Shown here: positions 33,806 to 45,630 of the stretch, piece by piece
Layout: each line of letters opens with the position of its first letter
Numbering within the stretch: the stretch's first letter is position 1
Source of the DNA: Stictocephala bisonia
Lineage: Eukaryota > Arthropoda > Insecta > Hemiptera > Membracidae
Direction: 5' to 3'
NCBI GenBank assembly: GCA_035578905.1
Contig: JAQJVL010000514.1
Coordinates: forward strand, 248,001 to 312,000
DNA: 64,000 bases
Made by a program: the position numbers and the translations under genes
The notes under the pieces: model-generated
Seen by the model: only the letters and a program-made list of their open reading frames with translations
Told to the model about the DNA's origin: nothing
The model's database searches: none

Positions 33806-36800
33806 TGTTCCAAACTCAGCGTCGTATCCAAGACGACTGAGCTGGCCAGCCTTAAGAAATGGCAAGTATGTCTAGTTCCAAACTCATCGTCGTATCCAAT
33901 ACGACTGAGCTGGCCAGCCTTAAGAAATGGCAGGTATGTCTAGTTCCAACCTCATCGTACTATCCAAGACGATTGTGCTAGCCAGCCTTAAGAAATGGCA
34001 GGTATGTCTAGTTACAACCTAATCATCATATCCAAGACAACTGTGCTGGCCAGCCTTAAGAAATGGCAGGTACGTCTAGTTCCAACCTAATCGTCGTATC
34101 CAATACGACTGAGCTGGCCAGCCTTAAGAAATGGCAGGTATGTCTAGTTCCAACCTCATCGTAGTATCCAAGACGATTGTGCTGGCCAGCCTTAAGAAAT
34201 GGCAGGTATGTCTAGTTCCAACCTCATCGTACTATCCAAGCCGATTGTGCTGGCCAGCCTTAAGTAAGGGCAGGTATGTCTAGTTCCAACCTCATCGTAC
34301 TATCCAAGACGATTGTGCTGGCCAGCCTTAAGAAATGGCACGTATGTATAGTTCCAACCTAATCGTCGTATCCAATACGACTGAGCTGGCCAGCCTTAAG
34401 AAATGGTAGTTATGTCTAGTTCCAACCTCATCGTCGTATCCAAGACGACTGAGCTGGCCAACCTTAATGAATGGCAGGTATGTCTAGTTCCAATCTAATC
34501 GTCTTATCCAAGACGACTGTGCTGGCCAGCCTTAAGAAATGGCAGGTACGTCTAGTTCCAACTTAATCGTCGTATCCAAGACGACTGAGCTGGCCAGCCT
34601 TAAGAAATGGTAGTTATGTCTAGTTCCAAACTCATCGTCGTATCCAAGACGACTGAGGTGGCCAACCTTAATAAATGGCAAGTATGTCTAGTTCCAACCT
34701 AATCGTTGTATCCAAGACAACTTTGCTGGCCAGCCTTAAGAAATGGCAGGTATGTCTAGTTCCAACCTAATCGTCGTATCCAAGACGACTGAGCTGGCCA
34801 GCCTTAAGAAATGGTAGTTATGTCTAGTTCCAACCTCATCGTCGTATCCAATACGACTGAGCTGGCCAGCCTTAATAAATGGCAGGTATGTCTAGTTCCA
34901 ACCTAATCGTTGTATCCAATACGATTGAGCTGGCCAGCCTTAAGAAATGGCAGGTATGTCTAGTTCCAACCTAATCGTCGTATCCAAGACGACTGAGCTG
35001 GCCAGCCTTAAGAAATGGTAGTTATGTCTAGTTCCAACCTCATCGTCGTATCCAAGACGACTGAGCTGGCCAACCTTAATAAATGGCAGGTATGTCTAGT
35101 TCCAACCTAATCGTCTTATCCAAGACGACTGTGCTGGCCAGCCTTAAGAAATGGCAGGTATGTCTAGTTCCAACCTAATCGTCGTATCCGATACGACTGA
35201 GCTGGCCAGCCTTAAGAAATGGAAGGTATGTCTAGTTACAACCTAATCGTCGTATCCAAGACGACTGTGCTGGCCAGCCTTAAGAAATGGCAGGTACGTC
35301 TAGTTCCAACCTAATCGTCGTATCCAAGACGACTGAGCTGGCCAGCCTTAAGAAATGGTAGTTATGTCTAGTTCCAACCTCATCGTCGTATCCAATACGC
35401 CTGAGCTAGCCAGCCTTAAGAAATGGCAAGTATGTCTAGTTCCAAACTCATCGTCGTATCCAATACGACTGAGCTGGCCAGCCTTAAGAAATGGCAGGTA
35501 TGTCTAGTTCCAACCTCATCGTACTATCCAAGCCGATTGTGCTGGCCAGCCTTAAGAAATGGCAGGTATGTCTAGTTCCAACCTAATCGTTGTATCCAAT
35601 ACGATTGAGCTGGCCAGCCTTAAGAAATGGCAGGTATGTCTAGTTCCAACCTAATCGTCGTATCGAAGACGACTGAGCTGGCCAGCCTTAAGAAATGGTA
35701 GTTATGTCTAGTTCCAACCTCATCGTCGTATCCAAGACGACTGAGCTGGCCAACCTTAATAAATGGCAGGTATGTCTAGTTCCAACCTAATCGTCTTATC
35801 CAAGACGACTGTGCTGGCCAGACTTAAGAAATGGCAGGTATGTCTAGTTCCAACCTAATCGTTGTATCCAATACGACTGAGCTGGCCAGCCTTAAGAAAT
35901 GGCAGGTATGTCTAGTTCCAACCTAATCGTCGTATCCAATACGACTGAGCTGGCCAGCCTTAAGAAATGGAAGGTATGTCTAGTTACAACCTAATCGTCG
36001 TATCAAAGACGACTGTGCTGGCCAGCTTTAAGAAATGGCAGGTACGTCTAGTTCCAATCTAATCGTCGTATCCAAGACGACTGAGCTGGCCAGCCTTAAG
36101 AAATGGTAGTTATGTCTAGTTCCAACCTCATCGTCGTATCCAATACGACTGAGCTAGCCAGCCTTAATAAATGGCAGGTATGTCTAGTTCCAACCTAATC
36201 GTTGTATCCAATACGACTGAGCTGGCCAGCCTTAAGAAATGGCAGGTATGTCTAGTTCCAACCTAATCGTCGTATCCAAGACGACTGAGCTGGCCAGCCT
36301 TAAGAAATGGTAGTTATGTTTAGTTCCAACCTCATCGTCGTATCCAAGACTGAGCTGGCCAACCTTAAAAAATGGCAGGTATATCTAGTTCCAACCTAAT
36401 CGTTGTATCCAAGACAACTTTGCTGGCCAGCCTTAATAAATAGCAGGTATGTCTAGTTCCAACCTAATCGTTGTATCCAATACGACTGAGCTGGCCAGCC
36501 TTAAGAAATGGCAGGTATGTCTAGTTCCAACCTAATCGTTGTATCCAATACGACTGAGCTGGCCAGCCTTAAGAAATGGCAGGTATGTATAGTTCCAACC
36601 TAATCGTCGTATCCAAGACGACTGAGCTGGCCAGCCTTAAGAAATGGCAGTTATGTCTAGTTCCAACCTCATCGTCTTATCCTAGACGACTACGCTGGCC
36701 AGCCTTAAGAAATGGCAGGTATGTCTAGTTCCAACCTAATCGTCGTGTCCAAGACGACTGGGCTGGCCAGCCTTAAGAAATGGCAGTTATGTCTAGTTCC

Positions 36801-37190
36801 AACCTCATCGTCTTATCCAAGACGACTACGCTGGCCAGCCTTAAGAAATGGCAGGTATGTCTAGTTCCAACGTCATCGTCATATCCGAGACGACTGAGCT
36901 AGCTTGCCTTAAGAATGGCAGATATGTCTAGTTCCAACCTCATCGTCGTATCCAAGACGACGACGCTGGCCAGCCTTAATAAATTGCATGTATATCTAGT
37001 TCCAACCTCAGCGTCGTATCAAAGACGACTGAGCTGGCCAACCTTAATAAATGGCAGGTATGTCTAATTCCAACCTCATCGTCGTATCCGAGGCTACTGA
37101 GCTGGTTTGCCTCAAGAAGTAGCCAGGGTGGTCAGATGCAAACTTAGCGTCGTAGTCAAGACGTCTCTGCTGCCTTACCAGCCTTAAGAA
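33806..37190 (+). repeat. 68-bp satellite with hairpin and palindrome
   Basis: About 50 tandem copies of a 68-bp unit: CTAGTTCCAACCTMATCGTC, GTATCCAAGACGACTGAGCT, GGCCAGCCTTAAGAAATGGC, AGGTATGT. Each standard unit has a short hairpin around TATCCA (for example GTCGTAT-CCA-ATACGAC) and the perfect palindrome GCTGGCCAGC. Unit variants recur in a repeating order, such as a TAGTTATG unit followed by a CCAACCTTAATAAATGG unit, indicating higher-order structure. One unit near 36,345 has a short deletion. The unit length is not a multiple of three, so it is not coding. Confidence 0.95.
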
Positions 37191-37840
37191 ATGACAGGTA
37201 TGTCTAGTTCCAACCTCATCGTCGTATTCAAGACGACTAAGCTGGCTTGCCTCAAGAAGTTGCCAGGGTGGCTATTTCCAACCTCAGTGTCGCATTCAAG
37301 ACGACTGAGTACCCTTCTTCAGGAAGTTGCGAGGATAGCTAGTTGTATCCTCAACGCTGTATCCAAGTCGACTGAGCTGCCTTGCTTCAGTTAGTAATGG
37401 AGTGTTCAGTTCCAACCTCATCATCGCATCCAAAATAACTGAGCTGCCATGCCTCAGAAAGTTTCCAGGGTGGCTAGTTCCAACTTAAGAGCCGTATCCA
37501 TAACGGTTGAGCTACCCTGCCTTCGATTTCTGCGGAGATGGCATCAGCACAGATTCAAGACTACACTGCTCAGGGTTTCCAGGTTGGCTAACCTGGCTAG
37601 TTCCAACATTAGCGTCATGCTCATGACGACTGACCTGCCGTAATTCAGGACATTTGCAGAGTAGCTAGTTCTAATTTCAGCAATGTATCCAAGACGTCTG
37701 CAGTGTCCTGCCACCGGTAGCTGCGAAGGACCTCAATACTGTACCCAAAACGACTGATCTGTCCTGCCTCAAGGAGTTGCCAGGGTGGCTAGTTTCAACT
37801 TCACTGTCGTACCCAATACGACTGCCTTAGGAAGCTGGGG
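37191..37840 (+). repeat. Degenerate edge of the 68-bp satellite
   Basis: The same motif order (GTTCCAACCTCA, CGTATCCAAGACGACTGAGC) continues with strong divergence and different spacing, with GTTGCCAGGGTGGCTAG replacing the AAATGGCAGG part. This looks like the old, un-homogenised border or ancestral form of the array. Confidence 0.75.
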
Positions 37841-38717
37841 TGGCAAGACCCAGACTCCGTGTCGTCTCCCCGTGACCAATCCATCCTATTCGGTCCCGCT
37901 AGCCCATTTACACCGCTGTTTTCACTCACGGTGCGTGCTCCCTGTAACGGACCATCGCCATCCGACCACCGCTTTGGTTTTTGTCTCTATTTCCCCGTTG
38001 TTTCCGCAACTGTCAAATTGTCGTATCTAGGTTGCTGGGCCGATGTACCCGCTTGCACTTCGCCCGCATCCTCTAGATTTGTCAAAAAACAATGCTGTAT
38101 ATTGTACTTCGATATTAATTACAACAAAATATCTGTTGATAAAACAAATATAACAGAGTGGTTTATCTCAATTATTCCACTTGTGTTTCTTAGTTTTCAT
38201 GTACATATAGCTATACAGTTAAAAAAGACCATTCTTTTTCTAAACTCCTTTTTCGTATGATAGACAACAATTTATTAAATACACCCTTGGCTATAATCTA
38301 CATTCAATTGTTGAGGCACAATTTGAAGTAAAATCAATTTTTAGGGAAGAATTCTTCTCCTGTCAACCTACCTACGGAAGAGCACTTTAGGCATGTATTT
38401 TCACAAGCAAGGCTCTTAGTGGGCACCTCCTGAAAGTTTATACGAATGATTATCTCAGTTGTATTAATACAACGCTCTCACCACAATCCAAGGGTGGTTT
38501 AACTAACACTATATATTATGACTCATTACAAAAAATGATGCCTAGTGAAAGGTATTATACATGTGATAAATAAGTAGACCTAAATAAATAAAATTATTGT
38601 AAACATCTGTTAAGAAATTTACAATGCAATAAAAAGTCTAAACCGTAAGAGACTATAGAAAAATATAAGTATTGCAGTTGTGCCGAGGCAAACAATGAAT
38701 CTTCGATATACCCTAAA
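37841..38717. other. GC-richer patch then AT-rich spacer
   Basis: 37,850-38,070 is rich in C and CpG, unlike the surrounding DNA, and holds two overlapping short frames without recognisable domains. The rest is AT-rich with nothing recognised. Confidence 0.4.
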
Positions 38718-40462
38718 AGCAGTATATTCGATTAATCGTAAAAATAGAACTGAAACTACAGCACTCTCACAATATCTTTACTGTTATAGCTCTGTTGTAA
38801 ACAGTCAAGTACTTAGCTCAGATACCAAGCCCTTCAGTGGAGGGGAACTCATTGTTCTACAATACAAAGGCGGTGTTCTATATACAAACAGTACATGTAA
38901 CCATGAAGCTACAGCACTCTCACACTACCTTTACTGTTATGGCTCCGTTGTAAACAGTCGATTACTTAGCTCAGTGACCAAGCCCTTCAGTGGAGGGGAA
39001 CTCATTGTTTTACAATACAAAGGTGGTGTTCTATATACAAACAGTACATGTAACCATGAAGCTACAGCACTCTCACACTACCTTTACTGTTATGGCTCCG
39101 TTGTAAACAGTCGAGTACTTAGCTCAGTGACCAAGCCCTTCAGTGGAGGGGAACTCATTGTTTTACAATACAAAGGTGGTGTTCTATATACAAACAGTAT
39201 ATTTAATCATGAAGCTACAGCACTCTCACACTACCTTTACTGTTATGGCTCCGTTGTAAACAGTCGAGTACTTAGCTCAGTGAACAAGCCCTTCAGTGGA
39301 GGGGAACTCATTGTTTTACAATACAAATGTGGTGTTCTATATACAAACAGTATATTTAATCATGAAGCTACAGCACTCTCACACTACCTTTACTGTTATG
39401 GTTCCGTTGTAAACAGTCAAGTACTTAGCTCAGTGAACAAGCCCTTCAGTGGAGGGGAACTCATTGTTTTACAATACATATGTGGTGTTCTATATACAAA
39501 CAGTATATTTAATCATGAAGCTACAGCACTCTCACACTACCTTTACTGTTATGGCTCCGTTGTAAACAGTCGAGTACTTAGCTCAGTGAACAAGCCCTTC
39601 AGTGGAGGGGAACTCATTGTTTTACAATACATATGTGGTGTTCTATATACAAACAGTATATTTAATCATGAAGCTACAGCACTCTCACACTACCTTTACT
39701 GTTATGGCTCCGTTGTTAACAGTCGAGTACTTCGCTCAAAGAACAAGCCCTCCGGTGGAGGGGAACTCATTGTTTTACAATACAAATGTGGTGTTCTATA
39801 TACAAACAGTATATTTAATCATGAAGCTACAGCACTCTCACACTACCTTTACTGTTATGGCTCCGTTGTAAACAGTCGAGTACTTCGCTCAAAGAACAAG
39901 CCCTCCGGTGGAGGGAAACTCAATGTTTTACAATACAAATGTGGTGTTCTATATACAAACAGTATATTTAACCATGAAGCTACAGCACTCTCACACTACC
40001 TTTACTGTTATGGCTCCGTTGTAAACAGTCGAGTACTTAGCTCAGTGACCAAGCCCTTCAGTGGAGGGGAACTCATTGTTTTACAATACAAATGTGGTGT
40101 TCTATATACAAACAGTATATTTAATCATGAAGCTACAGCACTCTCACACTACCTTTACTGTTATGGCTCAGTTGTAAACAGTCGAGTACTTAGCTCAGTG
40201 ACCAAGCCCTTCAGTGGAGGGGAACTCATTGTTTTACAATACAAAGGTGGTGTTCTATATACAAACAGTATACTTAACCATGAAGCTACAGCACTCTCAC
40301 ACTACCTTTACTGTTATGGCTCAGTTGTAAACAGTCGAGTACTTAGCTCAGTGACCAAGCCCTCCGGTGGAGGGGAACTCAATGTTTTACAATACAAATG
40401 TGGTGTTCTATATACAAACAGTATATTTAATCATGAAGCTACAGCCCTCTCATACTATCTCG
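38718..40462 (+). repeat. 153-bp tandem repeat with a continuous 598-codon frame
   Basis: About 11.4 copies of a 153-bp unit, exactly 51 codons. One plus-strand frame stays open from 38680 to 40476. The encoded unit contains NHEATALSHYLYCYGSVVNS, then a KPFSGGELIVLQYK segment. No signal peptide, membrane helix or known domain is evident. Variation between units mixes synonymous changes (GGC/GGT, TCC/TCA, GTA/GTT, AAC/AAT) with replacements (TCN/IFN/ILN, SVTKPF/SVNKPF/SKNKPS, QYKG/QYKC/QYIC). A second frame is also partly open. The frame opens with TTG at 38680; the first in-frame ATG is codon 6. I treat this as a satellite whose length happens to preserve the frame; a repeat protein is possible but unproven. 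Confidence 0.85.
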
Positions 40463-40476
40463 TTTCAGAAAGGTGA

Positions 40477-42446
40477 ACTAAACAACTAAAATAGTATGTG
40501 AAACATATATGTTTAATGATGTTTACTAAAGGGCCTTTCATGTTTCATTTCCACCCGTAATACTCTTTTCTTTTATTTCTGCTGCTTTTCGTAATATTAT
40601 AGTTTTTTTTTATAAGTAAGCCCCACTTAAAAGATACTAAATCACGTAAACAAATGAAATGATCTGAATATTGTGATCTTAAATCTTGTTACGACCTCTT
40701 AAACCTTTTAAATTGAAAATGAAATGTTTTCTTAACAGCACTGTTGTGAAAAGTGCAAATAACTAATCTACATTTACTATTATTGATGTTTTTCAGTTTG
40801 TATTCATCGTTTATAAAAATAATAGTTGACAAAAGTCTCCAACGTTGTAGGCGTGGCCTTCCTACTAATCAATTAGTATCTCGTATAGATACTGTTACTT
40901 TATTATTTTCTACTTAACGCAATTAAAATAACATGAAAACTTAATTAATAAAGTGATCACGATTTTTCATAATTTGAAGAATCTAACTTTTACCTAATAA
41001 ATTTTGTAAACATTATACGCGAATGTAACATTGAACATCCTGTACTTACCACGCAAAGTGGTTAAAATTTTCTAAATACAGGTTAAAGACAGTCTTCTAT
41101 TTCAATTTCTACGTTTACCAGTGAGTTATCTTCTATTTATCAATTACTGTCTGCGATGACAATTGACCTATCATATTTGGAGTACGTAGATAACTAGGGG
41201 ACTTACAACTAACCCCGCTAAACCCAGCAATTACCACTTGTCAAACATGACAACCTCCAACCCAGGGGGGGGGGTTGAAGTGACGTCACATAATTGGGGG
41301 ATCGTTCTCACTCAAACGTTTACTGGCAATCAAGAGGAACGAACATTCTACATCTTTAAACTAAACTAAATTACACATTAACCTGCTCAAGTATAGAGTG
41401 CGGTGTGGTAAAAAGATTTTATTCCAAACAGATTAAAATATAACATTTGTATTGAATATTTCAACAGATATATTCCATCAGTTATAAGTTCAAGCTTAAA
41501 AATACGAACACTACGTGGTAAATATACCCAAACAAAATAAAATATAAAAACATATTTAGTATTTTTTTTAGAATTAGGTTTGAAGTACTTCATTTTCCGA
41601 GTACGTACACTTAGTTAGGGTTGTTTTACACGAAATACTAGTTAAAACAGTATAGTATTGTAACAAACAACAAGAAAAATCAACACATTACTACTCTTTT
41701 AAAAATAGTTCTAGTTGCAGTAATTAATATGTATACATCAAAACCACTGTGTACACACACACACATTTAATCAACAGACTGTTTAATTAAATAGAGAATA
41801 TCATATGCTCTTAAATTTACAACTGAGATCTGACTGCACGTTATTGCACGGTAAATTTCCTCCCAAAGTTTATTTTGTAGTATATATTTACGAATGATGT
41901 ACTTTTAAATTTAAATAATTTAAATTCACAAATATAAGATCGGTTTAGCAAAATTAAAATATTCATACATATAAATGAACTTAACAATCAGAACTACAGT
42001 TTTTAGTCCCTTCTGATTCCTGTTCGTAACAATTTTCGTAGTCATTCAGATTATTTTTTTTTTTTAATTTGACTCCAAAAGTAATAAACATGATATTTGA
42101 ACAGTAAAATTCATCTTTATACTAATAATGAACGTGTAATTAGTAGAAACATAATAATGAAATATCCCTTTCTTCAGGAAAAATATTTGCTATACTTTAT
42201 AATTCTATGTGAATCGGAACAATATGACAAGTTTAACAACAGCAAGACATTGTTGCAACAAAGAACTTTTTGCCGTAAATCTTTTAACTTTTGACCTAAT
42301 GCCTTCGTGCTTATTTTTATACCACACACATTACTTTCTTATCCCAGAAATTAGGTAAATCAGACATCTTCGCGATTTCTACAAGACTAAAGAAAACATA
42401 TTCGTTTTTCCGAAAATGTTAATCTCTAATTCCGAAATAAATTAAT
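40477..42446. other. AT-rich intergenic sequence
   Basis: No gene recognised. A G10 run occurs near 41,265-41,274 and an AC run near 41,755. Short frames (41387-41593, 42097-42294) have no domain. Confidence 0.4.
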
Positions 42447-42832
42447 TAGCCATCACGGTTACACAGTGGCTAAGGCGAGGCTCTAGGTTCAACCCCTCCA
42501 ACGAGATAACGATTAGCCATCACGGTGACACAGTGGCTAAGGCGAGGCTCTAGGTTCAACCCCTCCAACGAGATAACGATTAGCCATCACGGTGACAGTG
42601 GCTAAGGCGAGGCTCTAGGTTCAACCCCTCCAACGAGACACGGTGACACAGTGGCTAAGGCGAGGCTCTAGGTTCAACCCCTCCAACGAGATAACGATTA
42701 GCCATCACGGTGACTCAGTGGCTAAGGCGAGGCTCTAGGTTCAACCCCTCCAACGAGATAACGATTAGCCATCACGGTGACTCAGTGGCTAAGGCGAGGC
42801 TCTAGGTTCAACCCCTCCAACGAGATAACGAT
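42447..42832 (+). repeat. Six tandem copies of a tRNA-like SINE head (67 bp)
   Basis: Units start at 42447, 42514, 42581, about 42637 (truncated), 42699 and 42766. Each reads TAGCCATCACGGTGACACAG, TGGCTAAGGCGAGGCTCTAG, GTTCAACCCCTCCAACGAG, ATAACGAT. Each unit has an A-box-like TGGCTAAGGCG and a B-box-like GGTTCAACCCC. The same head type, un-amplified and with better boxes, belongs to the minus-strand SINE at 43.06-43.13 kb. The units are nearly identical, so the amplification is recent. Confidence 0.9.
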
Positions 42833-42912
42833 TCGAATTTAACTTATTGAATAAATTTCACGCATAGGCCTGCAGGCCCATGTGTACTAGTGAATAAAGG
42901 TAAAAATTCGTC
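42833..42912 (+). mobile_element. SINE body following the amplified head
   Basis: TTATTGAATAAATTTCACGC then ATAGGCCTGCAGGCCCATGT and CTAGTGAATAAA is the same body, in the same order, as the reverse complement of 42,980-43,035. It therefore completes the SINE whose head is tandemly repeated upstream. Confidence 0.7.
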
Positions 42913-42977
42913 GTCAATGGAAAATGTCCAATAAATATCATATTGCTTACTTCGGTATTATTTATTAACTTTTTTTT

Positions 42978-43133
42978 TTAACTTCACTCGCCAGTTGACA
43001 TGAGCCTACAGGCCTGTGCGTGAACTTTATTCAACGAGTGAAGTACCCGACCGTTGGCTCATTGGGGATTCGAACCTTGGATCTTGTTCTCCGCAGTCCG
43101 AAGCTTTAGCCACTGAGCCACCACGCCGGCAAA
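42978..43133 (-). mobile_element. tRNA-derived SINE, minus strand, with intact Pol III boxes
   Basis: On the minus strand: GCCGGCGTGGTGGCTCAGTG (A box TGGCTCAGTGG), then AAGGTTCGAATCCCC (exact B box GGTTCGAATCC). The body ACTCGTTGAATAAAGTTCAC then GCACAGGCCTGTAGGCTCAT follows, ending in a poly-A-like run (T tract at 42,971-42,980 on the plus strand). It points toward the plus-strand SINE at 42,833-42,912, so the two are tail to tail. Confidence 0.75.
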
Positions 43134-43823
43134 TTAATTGTTATTTGTGAGAAATATTTATTTTCATCATTATTTTTTCTTTCAGGTTAGTCAAGTTCAA
43201 AAAATAAAGGAAATAGAATACGATATCTTTAAAATTATTTTGTAATCAGGAAATAATTAATGTTTATTTCGACGTGTAAAATTGTCGCAGTTACGATCAA
43301 CTTAACAGTTAACTGACATAAATAAAGTATCAGCTACTGTACATCAGATCGGACAAATAAATGTTCTAACTAAATCGAATCGATTCGCGCCAAACTTACA
43401 TAATGATAATAAAACAAAGGAAACGTACACGGAAAAATGTCACTTAGGTCACGTAGGTGGGAAGTCACATCCCCCTGTGCGTGGGAAGTTCCATCATATG
43501 ACAGTTCGTTTCTTACTGTATATTCTACAATATAGAAAATTAAGAGAAAACACTTTTTAATGTGATACAGAAATAATGACCGTAAATATGAAAATAATAA
43601 TATTGATAATAGTGAAAAAGACTTGCATAATATTTACATACGTTACAACGAGAACATTAACCAATCACAGCAGAGGAAACTATAGGGGCGAGGGGGAGGA
43701 ATAAAAAATTGTTTATTTAAATATAGCACAAACATCAAATTAAACATCACAAAAGATTGTTAAGTGCTATCTTTATATATAAGTAAAATATTAAGCAATC
43801 TAGTGGCTATAAACGTAAAAGAA
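43134..43823. other. AT-rich intergenic sequence
   Basis: No gene recognised. Confidence 0.4.
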
Positions 43824-44093
43824 AATTATATTGTATTTAGGTTCGTAATAGTTGTAAATTATATTGTATTTAGGTTCGTAATAGTTGTAAATCTGAAGGT
43901 TATGATTATATTGTATTTAGGTTCGTAATAGTTGTAAATTATATTGTATTTAGGTTCGTAATAGTTGTAAATCTGAAGGTTATAATTATATTGTATTTAG
44001 GTTCGTAATAGTTGTAAATTATATTGTATTTAGGTTCGTAATAGTTGTAAATTATATTGTATTTAGGTTCGTAATAGTTGTAAATCTGAAGGT
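43824..44093 (+). repeat. 33-bp tandem repeat with a 14-bp spacer
   Basis: Seven copies of TTATATTGTATTTAGGTTCG then TAATAGTTGTAAA. They are grouped 2, 2 and 3, each group ending with TCTGAAGGTTA, so a higher-order unit has been copied. Confidence 0.9.
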
Positions 44094-44150
44094 TAACAAT
44101 GTTATTGCTATATTGTTGTGAATTAGATTAATATTGCTATACTGTTTTCT

Positions 44151-44538
44151 AATTTTGTCCATACTGACACACCTCAACCTTTAAATGCACCTATGTAGTG
44201 TATTTTGTCCATACTGACACACCTCAACCTTTAAATGCACATATGTAGTGTATTTTGTCCATACTGACACACCTCAACCTTTAAATGCACCTATTTAGTG
44301 TATTTTGTCCATACTGACACACCTCAACCTTTAAATGCACCTATGTAGTGTATTTTGTCCATACTGACACACCTCAACCTTTAAATGCACCTATGTAGTG
44401 TATTTTGTCCATACTGACACACCTCAACCTTTAAATGCACCTATGTAGTGTATTTTGTCCATACTGACAAACCTCAACCTTTAAATGCACCTATGTAGTA
44501 TATTTTGTCCATACTGACACACCTCAACCTTTAAATGC
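44151..44538 (+). repeat. 50-bp satellite, left part
   Basis: Nearly eight copies of TATTTTGTCCATACTGACAC, ACCTCAACCTTTAAATGCAC, CTATGTAGTG. It ends at AAATGC exactly where the LTR element begins. Confidence 0.97.
44535..44538. repeat. Target-site duplication ATGC, left
   Basis: ATGC directly precedes the TGTAAC terminus of the left LTR and is repeated at 52124-52127 after the right LTR. Collapsing the two copies restores a normal 50-bp satellite unit. Confidence 0.85.
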
Positions 44539-45610
44539 TGTAACGTTCTTCTCTAATGAGGTTGTTACATTGATTTAAATTATTTAGTTAATTTGATGAA
44601 AATTTATTTTCATTAACATTATTACTCTTAATAGATATCAGGGTCGTATAAATGGGTAAATCGGTGGAGCTGTATAATACAATAAATCAAGATTTACTTT
44701 ATAAAATTATTTTATTGACATGATCTTTGAAAATTGTTCTCTTTATTTCATTTAAATAATTAACAATACAATTTTTATTTTACTTAATTATTGTTATAAA
44801 TTCATTTTGAAAATTATTGTTTGATTCATGGCTTATTACTAGAACTTATCTGAAAATATATGAGGTCTTCATTGTACAACCGCGTGGTGACAACTTTTGC
44901 TTTTTTTAATAAAATTACACTAAATATTTCACTATTATTATGATCACCGTTCTAAATTCACATGGTTATTTGACAATAGAAAATAGAAAACTAAACATTT
45001 TGCTGAAAATTTCTAAATAATTAATTCTAACAATTGGAGTCCCGAGGACATCCAAGTGGTGGTGACTCGTGGGTTTGTTGGAAAGAGAGTGACGCCGAGA
45101 GAAAGAGTCATCGCTTGCCTCCTTTTCGGTGGGCAGCGTGGCCTTCCCTCTCCCTTATTCTGTCAGCCTATAGCGTGCTTCCTTTTTTTGAGAGTTCACA
45201 AAAAGGTCGTCTGCTATTCGTTTTCACTACGTTTTCGTTTGCTGTCCTGTGCTGCGCCCCAACGATCCTTTTTTGCACCAACCGTATAAGTTGAACGTGT
45301 CTCTTGTTTTGTCAACCGGTGCCTTCTAGACCCGTCCAACATCTGGTTACTGCGATATTTTCCTGGAATAACCCAACCCATGTCTGAGTTGGTAACAAAG
45401 AAAGGAGTATATTTATGGCTTCAAGCGTCTGTTTGGGATAAATATTTCTGCTTGTTTTTCTATCTGACTGGTGATTTACTCACAACGATTCTCGAATATA
45501 ATTTTAACATTCATTAATTATTTTAATTAAATATTCCTTTCCTCAATGAAACAATTTATTATCTATTTTATTTAATTAATTTAACTTGTCAATTTGGTGG
45601 ACCCGTTACA
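44539..45610 (-). repeat. 3' LTR (left copy)
   Basis: 1,072 bp, about 1% different from the right copy (roughly a dozen substitutions, no length change that I can see). It contains a GC-rich segment at about 45,030-45,340. The overlapping plus-strand frames there (45034-45294, 45056-45289) recur in the right LTR and are antisense to the element; I do not call them genes. Confidence 0.95.
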
Positions 45611-45630
45611 GTACCCCCCGATTTTTTTGC
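45611..45630 (-). promoter_or_regulatory. Polypurine tract
   Basis: On the minus strand this reads GCAAAAAAATCGGGGGGTAC immediately before the 3' LTR, the expected position and composition for plus-strand DNA priming. Confidence 0.85.

Noticed and set aside
42447..42832. CRISPR-like regular repeat array
   Set aside because: Units are directly contiguous with no unique spacers, and the sequence is a tRNA-like SINE head in an animal genome.
45034..45294. 86-codon plus-strand frame, repeated at 51547-51807
   Set aside because: It lies inside both LTRs and is antisense to the element. Its duplication is explained by the LTRs.
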